A stretch of 64,000 nucleotides of DNA from Chitinibacter sp. GC72 (lineage in GTDB: Bacteria > Pseudomonadota > Gammaproteobacteria > Burkholderiales > Chitinibacteraceae), in contig NZ_VIRW01000003.1 of NCBI RefSeq assembly GCF_009760905.1, positions 124,001 to 188,000 on the forward strand. Reading direction: 5' to 3'. Below are positions 8,799 through 16,597 of this stretch, in pieces; positions within the stretch are counted from its first letter, which is position 1; each line of letters opens with the position of its first letter. The notes beneath the pieces were generated by a model. It had not been told where the DNA came from. It did no database searches and saw nothing but the letters and a program-made list of their open reading frames with translations. The position numbers and the translations under genes were made by a program.

Positions 8799-10085
8799 AT
8801 GCGTTTATTACCTTGGTGTTTTGCCTTGCTCTGCGTGCAATCGCAGGCCGGGATCTTACTGTCCGCCAGCGAGGCAGCGCGGCGCGAGCAATTGGCGTGT
8901 TTGCCGACGGCAATTCTGGGGGTGCTGGAATGCGAGCAGCTGGCGGCACCCGCGCCCGCGCCGGGCAATGCCCCGGAAATCAAGCCCGCCGAATTTGTCG
9001 CCAATAGCGGGCCCAGTATCCCGGCGCAGCAAGTCGAGCAGCCCATGCTGCCTGCACTCGACCCCATCCCGCCGCGGATGAAGGCCGGGCGGCTCACTTT
9101 GGCGTGGGATATCTGGTTTGGCACGGCCGCTCAGTGGTGGGAGGTGTGGGATAACGACCAGTTGCGCTACCGTGGCCGCGATTTCTCGCGCCGCATCAAG
9201 GCCACGCAGGCCGGTACCATTAATGTTTCTGGTGGGGCCCCTGCAGAAAACCAGATTACAGATAGCCAGATGGTCGATGGGGCAGCAGGCCCCATGCAAG
9301 CGGTGCAAAGCGGCAGCTTCCAGATCGCCAGGCTAATACCGGGTGAGCATCGCTTTGTGATCAAGCTGTGCAATGGCACGCTGGAAGCGCCGGTGTGCAA
9401 TCAAGCCAGCGCCAGCACCTGGGTCGACGCGGTCAGTGGTGACGACGATGAAGTGCAGGCGGGCGAGCCCGGCGCACCGTCGCTTGCCTGGATTCCGCAG
9501 GTGACCACCGACGGCAAGGTGACCGTGGCGTGGAATCTGTGGTGGGGTACAACGGGCACACACTGGGAAGTACTGAACGGTAGCAAAGTGATTTATCGCT
9601 CCGATAAATTCAGTGACGAGACTGAAAACAGTCAGGCCGGAACGGTGGACGTGCCGCTGGCCAATGGCGAACATCAGCTGGCGGTGCGCCTGTGCCGCCA
9701 GATGCAGTGTACTCGCTCGGATGTGCTCAAAGTCGATGCTATGCTCGGCCCAGAGCTGGCACCCGCCAAGCCCGCGCTGGCGCTGTACACGCCGGATGAT
9801 CCCGAGCTGGGCGAGGGGCTGTTGCCCACGCAGGTCTTGCTGAGCTGGAAAACCGAGCAGCCCGGTATCACGCCGGATCGCTGGTTATTGCTCGATGAAA
9901 CCACACGCGAAGTGCTCGCCAGTCAGTTGATCAAAGCCGATTGCGGCAATGGCGTCTGGTGCGGCAGCTGGCAAGGCGTGCCCGCTACGCGCCCCGCAAC
10001 CTGGCGGGTGAAGCTGTGTCAGGCCAAGCGCTGCAGCGATAGTGACACCATCGACATCCCCGGCATCGAGCTTGAGGCGCGCTGA
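8799..10085 (+). CDS. Secreted protein of three chitinase-A-N-terminal-like modules, no catalytic domain
   Basis: 428 residues from the ATG at 8799, chosen because GGAAGGAAAG lies 6 bases upstream and a Sec signal peptide follows directly (MRLLPWCFALLCVQSQA, cleavage near residue 17). After a Pro/Ala-rich linker come three related modules at about 95-212, 238-315 and 343-421. Module 2 reads VTVAWNLWWGTTGTHWEVLNG, then ends with HQLAVRLCRQMQCTRSD. This resembles the N-terminal immunoglobulin-like domain of Serratia-type chitinase A, with its SWNLWNGDTGT and ALCNADGCTASD segments. Modules 1 and 3 keep the W-x-W or LSW strand and the LC...C pair. No glycoside hydrolase domain follows. It is probably a carbohydrate-binding or surface protein. 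Its stop overlaps the next start (TGATG). Confidence 0.75.
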   Translation: MRLLPWCFALLCVQSQAGILLSASEAARREQLACLPTAILGVLECEQLAAPAPAPGNAPEIKPAEFVANSGPSIPAQQVEQPMLPALDPIPPRMKAGRLTLAWDIWFGTAAQWWEVWDNDQLRYRGRDFSRRIKATQAGTINVSGGAPAENQITDSQMVDGAAGPMQAVQSGSFQIARLIPGEHRFVIKLCNGTLEAPVCNQASASTWVDAVSGDDDEVQAGEPGAPSLAWIPQVTTDGKVTVAWNLWWGTTGTHWEVLNGSKVIYRSDKFSDETENSQAGTVDVPLANGEHQLAVRLCRQMQCTRSDVLKVDAMLGPELAPAKPALALYTPDDPELGEGLLPTQVLLSWKTEQPGITPDRWLLLDETTREVLASQLIKADCGNGVWCGSWQGVPATRPATWRVKLCQAKRCSDSDTIDIPGIELEAR

Positions 10086-10501
10086 TGGCATTGCAGCAGA
10101 AGCCGCAGCAAGGCGGGGTTTATCTGTTTGTCTACGGTACGCTCAAGCGTGGACTGAGTAATCATCACTGGCTGGGTGAGGCTGGGTATATTGCTGAAGC
10201 CCGCACCACAGCTAGCTTTGCGCTCTATACCATTGAATATCCCTTCCTTGCCAAAACCCCGGCGCTGTATCCGGTGCACGGCGAGCTCTATCTGATCAGC
10301 CCGGCCGATCTGGCGCGGGTCGATCAGCTGGAGCAGCACCCCGACGACTACTGTCGCGAGCCAATCGAAGTGCTGACCCGCCAGGGCGAGCGCATGATGG
10401 CTTGGACTTATTTTCACCCGCAACCTCGCGGCATTCTGCTGCCCGATGGGGTGTTTATCGAAGAAGGCTGCGCAAGCCTACAGCCGTCGCAGCCGGAATA
10501 A
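10085..10501 (+). CDS. Gamma-glutamylcyclotransferase-like (YtfP/AIG2 family) protein
   Basis: 138 residues. VYGTLKRG at residues 16-23 is the family's substrate-loop signature, and GELYL contains Glu67, which aligns with the catalytic Glu of the GGCT fold. A few extra N-terminal residues (MALQQKPQQGG) precede the first strand. The family acts on gamma-glutamyl amines or dipeptides in the cytoplasm, releasing 5-oxoproline; many bacterial members have no assigned substrate. It is translationally coupled to the secreted chitin-module gene by a TGATG overlap, an odd partner for a cytoplasmic enzyme. Confidence 0.85.
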   Translation: MALQQKPQQGGVYLFVYGTLKRGLSNHHWLGEAGYIAEARTTASFALYTIEYPFLAKTPALYPVHGELYLISPADLARVDQLEQHPDDYCREPIEVLTRQGERMMAWTYFHPQPRGILLPDGVFIEEGCASLQPSQPE

Positions 10502-10680
10502 AACGCAATTCTCCGGCTTGTGCTTGTAGGGGTATTTCTCTGTATTTATTGCTGCGTTTATGTTATGAGGGTATACCTGTGTAGGGTACACTGAGCGATA
10601 GCGAATTGCACCATGTTGTGAAGCACCCCAAGAGTGCTTGTGTCGCGGCATAATTCACTGCGCTCGGTACGCCCTACAAC

Positions 10681-11529
10681 TCAGCAAAAATAATTCAACA
10701 CGCCTTCCATGCCCACGGTGTTGATTACATACGGTGCCTCAAGCTGAACTTTCGGTTTGGCGTGCAGCGCGACGCCAAATCCGGCCTCGTGCAACATGGG
10801 CAAATCGTTGGCGCCGTCGCCCATTGCCACCACCTGATCGCGGCGCAGGCCCAACATGTCGCGGTGTGCGATCAGCTCGCTGCGTTTGCGCTCGGCATTG
10901 ATAATGTCGCCCACCACGCGGCCGGTGAGCTTGCCGTCCTCAACTTCTAATACATTCGCAATTGCGTAATCCAGCCCCAGCCGCGCTTTGAGTTTTTCGG
11001 TGAAGAAAGTAAATCCGCCGGAAATCAGTAGAGATTTGGCCCCGGCTTGTTTAAAACCGGCCAGCATCACTTCTGCACCCGGCATCAGTTGCAAACGCTC
11101 TTCGTAAACGCGATTGAGCGCCGATTCTTCCAGCCCGGCCAGCAGCGCCACGCGGCGCGTCAGGCTTTCGTTGAAATCCAGCTCGCCACGCATGGCGGCG
11201 GCGGTGATGTCGGCCACTTGCGGCTTGATGCCAAACATGTCGGCGATTTCGTCGATGCATTCGATGGTGATTAGCGTTGAATCCATGTCCATGACGATCA
11301 GGCCAATATCACGCACGCTAAGGTCTTCGGGGATAAAGGCGTAATCGAGTTGGTTTGATTCGCAAAAATCGGCGACGGCTTCATCGTTTTCAATTTCTGC
11401 ACCGTGCAATTTAAACGCGTGCTGCGAATTTTGCTGCACGGTTTCGATGCTGTGTGCGCCAGAGAGGCGGGCGAGCTGTTTCAGGTGCTGGGTTTCGATA
11501 TGCGGGGCTTGGATAACAAGACGGTACAT
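10681..11529 (-). CDS. serB: Phosphoserine phosphatase SerB
   Basis: 282 residues. The HAD motif I DMDST (81-85) carries the nucleophilic Asp81. Motif II is LLISGGFTFF, and motif III/IV is VVAMGDGANDLPML. An N-terminal ACT-like extension of about 70 residues is present, as in enteric SerB. It dephosphorylates O-phosphoserine in the last step of serine synthesis. The gene begins 18 bases past the stop of the upstream FUSC gene, so the two may share a transcript. Downstream DNA (10502-10680) holds two GGGTATA-type motifs but no gene. Confidence 0.95.
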   Translation of the reverse strand: MYRLVIQAPHIETQHLKQLARLSGAHSIETVQQNSQHAFKLHGAEIENDEAVADFCESNQLDYAFIPEDLSVRDIGLIVMDMDSTLITIECIDEIADMFGIKPQVADITAAAMRGELDFNESLTRRVALLAGLEESALNRVYEERLQLMPGAEVMLAGFKQAGAKSLLISGGFTFFTEKLKARLGLDYAIANVLEVEDGKLTGRVVGDIINAERKRSELIAHRDMLGLRRDQVVAMGDGANDLPMLHEAGFGVALHAKPKVQLEAPYVINTVGMEGVLNYFC

Positions 11530-11547
11530 GCGGTGCTCTCGTAAAGG

Positions 11548-12573
11548 CTAGTGAGGATGTTGAGGTTTAGTAGTCAGAATTTCGTACACCATGGCAAAAA
11601 TGGCGGCAATCAATGCGCCAAGCAGGGTTTCAATAATGCGCATTTCGGCAAAGTGCCGCGCCGTTTGCCCGCTGACGCCCAGTAGCGCCAGGATCAGATA
11701 CATGGTGAAGGTCATTTGTGCGGCGACATACAGCAGGCCGTTGGCAAATGCCACCGGCAGCAGCGAGCCCGCCACAATGATCAGCACCAGCAATTGCCAG
11801 TTGGAATGATTCGGAAAAACCAGCAGCCAAGCCAGCGCCGAGGCGAGCAAGACGCCCAGCAGCCGCAGCCAGATGGTCGATCCGGTGCGATTGGGTTCGG
11901 GGCGAAATACCATCAGCGTGGTCACTGCTGCCAGATTGGGTGCATACAGATTGAAGGCGTGCGCGGCAAAAAAACTGCTCGCACAAGCCAGCGCCAGAAA
12001 AACGCCAAAAGTCAGCCCCGCCGTTTCACCTGCTCGTAGCTTGAGCCAGTCCTGCCGCCAGTGTGGCGGCAAAGGCAGCGCGACAGGGTTGTTGATGCGC
12101 GGCGCAAAAAGTGTGCTCAGCGTCATCGTGGCTGCTGCGCCCAGCAGATAAAGCGGCAACATGTCGCCACTGATCATGGTGCCGGGGTAACCGACCAGAT
12201 AGGCCGCAGCCAGCATGCGTAGCTTCATATCAAGCGCAAAACCGGCGGCCAGCTTGCTGCCGATCAGGCTAAATAGCAGCACCACGCCGCCCAGCCACAG
12301 CAGCCAGCTGCTATTGAGCAGCAGGCTCAGACAAGCTGCGCCCAGAATCAGCGTATTGCCCAGCAGCATGCTTTCCAGCCGCAGGCGGCGTGTGCTGCCC
12401 ATGTCCATAAACAGCGTCACAATCACGCCAAAACCGGCGTAGGCCGCGTGGCTATGCTGCCCGTTCAGCACAAACCAGCCCATCGGCAAGCCAAATGCGA
12501 GCGCGCCCAGCAGCATGCGCGAGGCATGAAACGGGTTGCGCGCGGGTTTAATCAGTTGGCGCCAATTGGGCAT
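11548..12573 (-). CDS. FUSC-like / aromatic acid exporter-type inner-membrane protein
   Basis: 341 residues with about ten predicted membrane segments in two sets, separated by a hydrophilic stretch (LPPHWRQDWLKLRAGE, about 170-185). GFGVIVTLFMDMGSTRRLRLE and LMVFRPEPNRTGSTIWLRLLG are repeats of the family's internal R-E/R-x-x-G pattern. The fold matches the FUSC/YccS/AaeB group of efflux-related proteins, but it lacks the large soluble domain of AaeB and is short. Substrate unknown. It lies between the YecA-like gene and serB, all on the minus strand with short gaps. Confidence 0.75.
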   Translation of the reverse strand: MPNWRQLIKPARNPFHASRMLLGALAFGLPMGWFVLNGQHSHAAYAGFGVIVTLFMDMGSTRRLRLESMLLGNTLILGAACLSLLLNSSWLLWLGGVVLLFSLIGSKLAAGFALDMKLRMLAAAYLVGYPGTMISGDMLPLYLLGAAATMTLSTLFAPRINNPVALPLPPHWRQDWLKLRAGETAGLTFGVFLALACASSFFAAHAFNLYAPNLAAVTTLMVFRPEPNRTGSTIWLRLLGVLLASALAWLLVFPNHSNWQLLVLIIVAGSLLPVAFANGLLYVAAQMTFTMYLILALLGVSGQTARHFAEMRIIETLLGALIAAIFAMVYEILTTKPQHPH

Positions 12574-12597
12574 GGTCGGTATTGGCCGAGGAGGCGC

Positions 12598-13332
12598 TTA
12601 AGCGCCGTGGCACTTTTTGAATTTTTTACCCGAGCCGCAATGGCAGGGGTCGTTGCGGCCCACTTTGGGCTCTTCGCGCACCACTTGCTCGACCTTACCG
12701 AATTTCTCTTCCAACACGTAATACATTACGTCTTCGATATGCCATGGCAGCTCAGAAACACGCTCCTGACGCTCTTTGATGCTCAGTAGTTTCAGCGGCT
12801 CGGCACCGACTTCATCGCTAGGCGATTGGTCAGCCTCGTCACCGTCGCTGGCCGCCAGCGCGAGGATTTTCTCCACCGCGCTATCGAGCTCTTCATTGGC
12901 TTCGAGCAGTGCATCCCACGCTTGGGCGCGCGCTTCGATGCCGGCGTAAAAGCCTGAGGCCCAGTATACGCCCGAGGTTTCCTGCCATTTTTCGTCCTGA
13001 TCTTCATCCGACAGAATCACCGGCACATACAGCGGGTTTTCACCCGGATTATCGCGGCGACTCACCGAGAAAGCGGCTTTGATGCTGGCTGCGTGCTGGC
13101 GGATCAGGCCGAAAATTTCATCGGCTTCAGCGTGGTCTTCAAATTCGGGCGGCGTGCCGGCAAAAATCGCTGGTAGCCATTCTGCTTCGGGGACGTCCTC
13201 CGGGCCGATGGCCAGCGCCACCAGAAAGCCATCGAGCATTTCGATGTCCATGGTTTCGCCGGGGGTGCGCGGCGACATCAGAAAGCCATCAAGTTGTTCC
13301 AGCTGATCGTCAGTGAGTAGTTTGCTGTTCAT
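12598..13332 (-). CDS. UPF0149/YecA family protein with C-terminal SEC-C zinc motif
   Basis: 244 residues. The N-terminal half has [16 protein letters not shown] and EWLPAIFAG, the UPF0149 (YecA/YgfB) helical domain. The last 20 residues contain [19 protein letters not shown], a SEC-C metal-binding motif like the one at the SecA C-terminus. In E. coli, YecA is reported to bind metal and ribosomes through this kind of tail. A connecting region rich in Asp/Glu lies between. Its start overlaps the 3' end of the GNAT gene by 23 bases, so the two are probably cotranscribed. Confidence 0.88.
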   Translation of the reverse strand: MNSKLLTDDQLEQLDGFLMSPRTPGETMDIEMLDGFLVALAIGPEDVPEAEWLPAIFAGTPPEFEDHAEADEIFGLIRQHAASIKAAFSVSRRDNPGENPLYVPVILSDEDQDEKWQETSGVYWASGFYAGIEARAQAWDALLEANEELDSAVEKILALAASDGDEADQSPSDEVGAEPLKLLSIKERQERVSELPWHIEDVMYYVLEEKFGKVEQVVREEPKVGRNDPCHCGSGKKFKKCHGA

Positions 13333-13792
13333 ATTTAATTTTCCATTTGGTCAGATCGGCGACCAGCCAGTCGCTAAAGTCGTGTTGTTCGGCGTGAAAG
13401 CCATGTTCCAGAAAGAAAAGCCGCGCATTGTTGCTACTATAAATTTGCAGGGAGTTGATATTCATGCACTGCGCATTGAGGGCCAGCTCGGCCAGCAGCG
13501 CACGGCCAATGCCGCGACGCTGCCAGCGCGGGGTGACATAAAACAGCTTGATTTCGCCATCCTGATTGAGCTGCACCACGGCGACTACTTCGTCACCCAT
13601 CTGGGCCACCAGCGTAATGGCGTGATTGGGCTCAGGCTCGTGCAGCAGGCTGTTGGCGGTTTCATTCCAGCTGGCCAGAAATTCGGCAACATCGGTTTGA
13701 TCCAGCGCGGTGCACGCTTGCGTGGCTTCGCTAATCGCCAGGCTGGCGCTGGCGAGGTCTTTGTTTTGTATGGGGCGGATAATCATGGGCAT
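13310..13792 (-). CDS. GNAT-family N-acetyltransferase
   Basis: 160 residues from ATG 13792 (a second ATG two codons later, at 13786, is equally possible). The open frame continues upstream for about 70 codons, but that part has no GNAT similarity and runs into the divergent promoter region. [20 protein letters not shown] is the acetyl-CoA-binding motif A (R/Q-x-x-G-x-G/A), and [12 protein letters not shown] is motif B. The acceptor is unknown. It overlaps the downstream YecA-like gene by 23 bases and is divergent from the L,D-transpeptidase gene. Confidence 0.85.
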   Translation of the reverse strand: MPMIIRPIQNKDLASASLAISEATQACTALDQTDVAEFLASWNETANSLLHEPEPNHAITLVAQMGDEVVAVVQLNQDGEIKLFYVTPRWQRRGIGRALLAELALNAQCMNINSLQIYSSNNARLFFLEHGFHAEQHDFSDWLVADLTKWKIKYEQQTTH

Positions 13793-14019
13793 GGCGCGAT
13801 TATACCGTGTTGTTTCCGGCACTGCTGCGCGCTCAGGCAGAAGATGGCTGGCTGGATCTGCCTGATATACCGCACTTTTCGTGGTCGCCATTAAAACTGG
13901 GCACAAACTGTGGCATTGATTACGACTTCCTTTCATGTGTTTGCGGGTGAATTTGAAATGGTGGCATATTGGCTGACCTGCACTGATTGATCTGTACATT
14001 TCGCCCGGAGGATAGACCT

Positions 14020-15162
14020 ATGTTTGCCCGCTGCTTGCTAGTTTTCGCCCTGAGTCTGCCAGCATTGTCCGCGCAGGCCGTAGAGCAAGCCGAAATCAGT
14101 GCGCTGGCGCAATACGCCCAGTCGCTGGCTCCGGGTAACGCAGATACTTCTGCCACGCAGCTCAGTGCGCAGCGGCCGCTGCGCCGGGGCAGCAAGGGCG
14201 CGGACGTTGCGCTGGTGCGCCAGCGGCTGAACGAGCTGGGTTTTTCGCTGGCCAAAAGCACCGAGTTTGATACCGAGCTGGACGCCACCGTGCGCGAATA
14301 TCAGCTGGGCTTGCAGATGAAAGAAGACGGCATTATCGACAAGCAGACCCGTTTTAATCTCAACCTCACCGATGCGCGTAGGCGCGAGCTATTGCAGTGG
14401 CAGCTGCCGCAAATGCAAAGCCTGCGCGAGCAAGCGCCAGCACGCTATGTGGTGATCAATATTCCGGCCTACACGCTGGTTGCGTATGAAAATGGTCAGG
14501 CCGTGATCCGCTCCCGGATTGTGATCGGCAAAAACGACAGACCCACACCGCTGCTGCGCACGCAAATTGCCGCGATCAAATACAACCCCAACTGGAGTGT
14601 GCCGCCGGTGGTGATCAAAAATGATCTCACCAAGGATGGCACGCTCAATCTGGCCAAGGTACAAAAGCATCGCCTGCGCATGCTCGATACTGAGGGCAAT
14701 GAAGTTGACCCCGCCGCCGTGGCGGCAGCCGGTGAAACCGATCTGGGGCGCTACCGCTATGTGCAGGACCCCGGGGCGAAAAATGCGCTGGGGCGGCTTA
14801 AATTCGAGCTTACGGCCAGCAATGGCATTTATTTGCACGACACGCCGAGCAAGGGTCTGTTTGGCAAGGAAAATCGCGCCGCTTCGTCCGGCTGTGTGCG
14901 GGTGCAGGAATGGCAGGCGCTGGCATCGTGGGCGCTGGGCGTGAACGAGCAGCAAATCAGCCGCCGCATCGCCAGCAAGAAAACCTATACCGAAGCGCTG
15001 GCCGAGCCGGTGCGCGTGTATTTTGTCTACTGGCCCGCCCAGATCGAGGGCGAGGGCATCCGTTGGTACGATGACATCTACCGCGCCTATCTCAGCCCGC
15101 GCGGCGTCAATAGCGCACTGACAACACACACTTCCGGGCCGCCATCCACTGTCAGCGAGTAA
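14020..15162 (+). CDS. L,D-transpeptidase with peptidoglycan-binding domain (YcbB/LdtD-like)
   Basis: 380 residues from the ATG at 14020, preceded by GGAGGATAG; an upstream frame extension is rejected. A signal peptide ends near AQA (residue 20). PLRRGSKGADVALVRQRLNELG (53-74) is a PG_binding_1 domain. The YkuD catalytic domain carries H273 in GIYLHDTP and Cys292 in SSGCVRV, the nucleophile that forms 3-3 peptidoglycan crosslinks or attaches proteins to the wall in the periplasm. It is shorter than E. coli LdtD (615 residues), lacking its N-terminal part. A likely monocistronic gene, divergent from the GNAT gene. Confidence 0.93.
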   Translation: MFARCLLVFALSLPALSAQAVEQAEISALAQYAQSLAPGNADTSATQLSAQRPLRRGSKGADVALVRQRLNELGFSLAKSTEFDTELDATVREYQLGLQMKEDGIIDKQTRFNLNLTDARRRELLQWQLPQMQSLREQAPARYVVINIPAYTLVAYENGQAVIRSRIVIGKNDRPTPLLRTQIAAIKYNPNWSVPPVVIKNDLTKDGTLNLAKVQKHRLRMLDTEGNEVDPAAVAAAGETDLGRYRYVQDPGAKNALGRLKFELTASNGIYLHDTPSKGLFGKENRAASSGCVRVQEWQALASWALGVNEQQISRRIASKKTYTEALAEPVRVYFVYWPAQIEGEGIRWYDDIYRAYLSPRGVNSALTTHTSGPPSTVSE

Positions 15163-15215
15163 AAAGAACTAACCGGGTATATCATCCCAGCTCTTTGCTT
15201 TTGACGCTGATGGAG

Positions 15216-15235
15216 CCATACCCTGCAGGGTATGG
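15216..15235. promoter_or_regulatory. Perfect 20-bp palindrome over the AraC-type gene start
   Basis: CCATACCCTG is followed immediately by its exact reverse complement CAGGGTATGG. The centre lies 7 bases before the first possible ATG (15232) and the right arm covers that codon. The position suits an autoregulatory operator. The arms also carry the ATACCC/GGGTAT core seen in other intergenic regions here, so it may instead belong to that repeat family. Confidence 0.55.
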
Positions 15236-16275
15236 TCAACGCTATGTCCAACGATTACTCCCGCCGCATTCATCTGGCGCAAGACTATATCCGCCGCCAC
15301 TGTGAAGAAGATCTGTGTCTGGCTGATGTGGCCAGCGCCGCACATCTATCGGCTTTTCATTTTCACCGGGTGTTTACCGCTTTCACCCATGAAACGCCGA
15401 ATGACTTTTTGCGCCGTATCCGGGTTGAGCGTGCCGCGCACATGCTGTTTGTGCGGCCAGCGATACCGATGCTGGAGATTGCCGTGCAATGCGGCTTTAA
15501 ATCGCAGGCGCTGCTGGCGCGAGCTTTTCGCGCGCACTTTGGCATGACCGCCAGCGAATGGCGCAAAGGCGATTTCTGGCAGCACGACGGGCAATTCTGG
15601 CGCTGGCGCGACAGCTCGGAGCAAAAAGACAGCAAGAATTGCAAAACGAGCGAGCCTGCTCCTCAGCTACTATCGGGCCTGTATTTGCAGCGCAGCGAAG
15701 AATTTGTCGCCGTGCGGCAAGGGCAGCGCCCATGCTATATCCGCGATTTGCGCATTGAACACAAGCCCGCATTTCGCCGTGCCTATATCTGGCGGCAGGG
15801 CGTGCAGGGCGAGCAAATACTTGATCTGTGGCGCGAGCTATTACAGTGGGCGGTGATGCAAGGCTTGATGCGGCCCGATTTAATGGGCTCGGATTTGCTG
15901 GGGATCGCACGCAGTATCGACAACCTCAATATCACCGACGTGGCCTTGTGCCGCTACGAAGCGGGCTTTGTGGTGGATGAAAATCGGGTGCTGAGCGCCG
16001 CGCAGCGCAAGGCCGGCCATTACGACATTCTGTTTGACGAGATAGCCGGCGGGCAGTTTGTAGTGATTGATTTTGCGGGGCGGATGGCCGATGAGGCGCT
16101 GGTGGTTGAGTATTTTTACAACTACTGGCTACCCACGAGTGAGTGGGAATTCGCCGATCGCGCAGGCTATCTGGAAGTGCCAATGAGCAATGCGCAGCAG
16201 CGCTTGCACACCGACATGCAGATCCACACTCGCTGGTATTTGCCGGTGCGCAAGCGGCGCAGATTGAAAACATAA
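15232..16275 (+). CDS. AraC-family transcriptional regulator with GyrI-like effector domain
   Basis: 347 residues. The N-terminal 110 residues hold the two AraC helix-turn-helix units: LCLADVASAAHLSAFHFHRVF and PMLEIAVQCGFKSQALLARAFRAHFGMTASEWR. The remainder resembles the GyrI/SbmC small-molecule-binding domain found in Rob/BmrR-type regulators (YIRDLRIEHKPAFRRAY near residue 165 and a final HTDMQIHTRWYLPV). The start is uncertain: ATG 15232 lies inside a perfect palindrome, and ATG 15244 gives the more usual MSNDYSRRIHLAQDYI. No effector or target can be named. Confidence 0.85.
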   Translation: MVNAMSNDYSRRIHLAQDYIRRHCEEDLCLADVASAAHLSAFHFHRVFTAFTHETPNDFLRRIRVERAAHMLFVRPAIPMLEIAVQCGFKSQALLARAFRAHFGMTASEWRKGDFWQHDGQFWRWRDSSEQKDSKNCKTSEPAPQLLSGLYLQRSEEFVAVRQGQRPCYIRDLRIEHKPAFRRAYIWRQGVQGEQILDLWRELLQWAVMQGLMRPDLMGSDLLGIARSIDNLNITDVALCRYEAGFVVDENRVLSAAQRKAGHYDILFDEIAGGQFVVIDFAGRMADEALVVEYFYNYWLPTSEWEFADRAGYLEVPMSNAQQRLHTDMQIHTRWYLPVRKRRRLKT

Positions 16276-16306
16276 ACCGAGAAGGCAAGCCGAACGGGGG
16301 TAGAGA

Positions 16307-16537
16307 ATGAAGGCAGTCAGCAAAGTTGGCAGAATGATCACCCCACACAATCCCTCGGTGCTGCCGCTATTGATGATTTTGCTGGCCTGTCCCGCATTGG
16401 CCGCCCCCAAAACCACGCACGCCCCACGGCGCGATTTTTGCCGCGTGGTGTGCGAGCAACCGAGTTTGTCCGGCAGCAACCGCGAACGCTTCAAACCCGT
16501 CCGCTGCACCCCCTGCGCTGAGTTAGATATGTGCTAG
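16307..16537 (+). CDS. Small putative secreted cysteine-containing protein
   Basis: 76 codons with a GGGGGTAGAG site just before the ATG. The N-terminus has Arg/Lys, then the hydrophobic run VLPLLMILLACPALAA, which reads as a signal peptide ending near residue 33. The mature part is short, basic and has five cysteines (CRVVC, then CTPC and a terminal MC). No family is recognised. Signal, ribosome site and position in a 320-base gap favour a real gene, but the length is marginal. Confidence 0.4.
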   Translation: MKAVSKVGRMITPHNPSVLPLLMILLACPALAAPKTTHAPRRDFCRVVCEQPSLSGSNRERFKPVRCTPCAELDMC

Positions 16538-16597
16538 TAGGGGTATATATCTGAGGATCAATATAGATATGACTTATGGCTTGATACAGAGGGGAGT

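Noticed and set aside
13793-13999. N-terminal extension of the GNAT acetyltransferase
   Set aside because: 70 extra residues without similarity, running into the divergent promoter region and the L,D-transpeptidase ribosome site.
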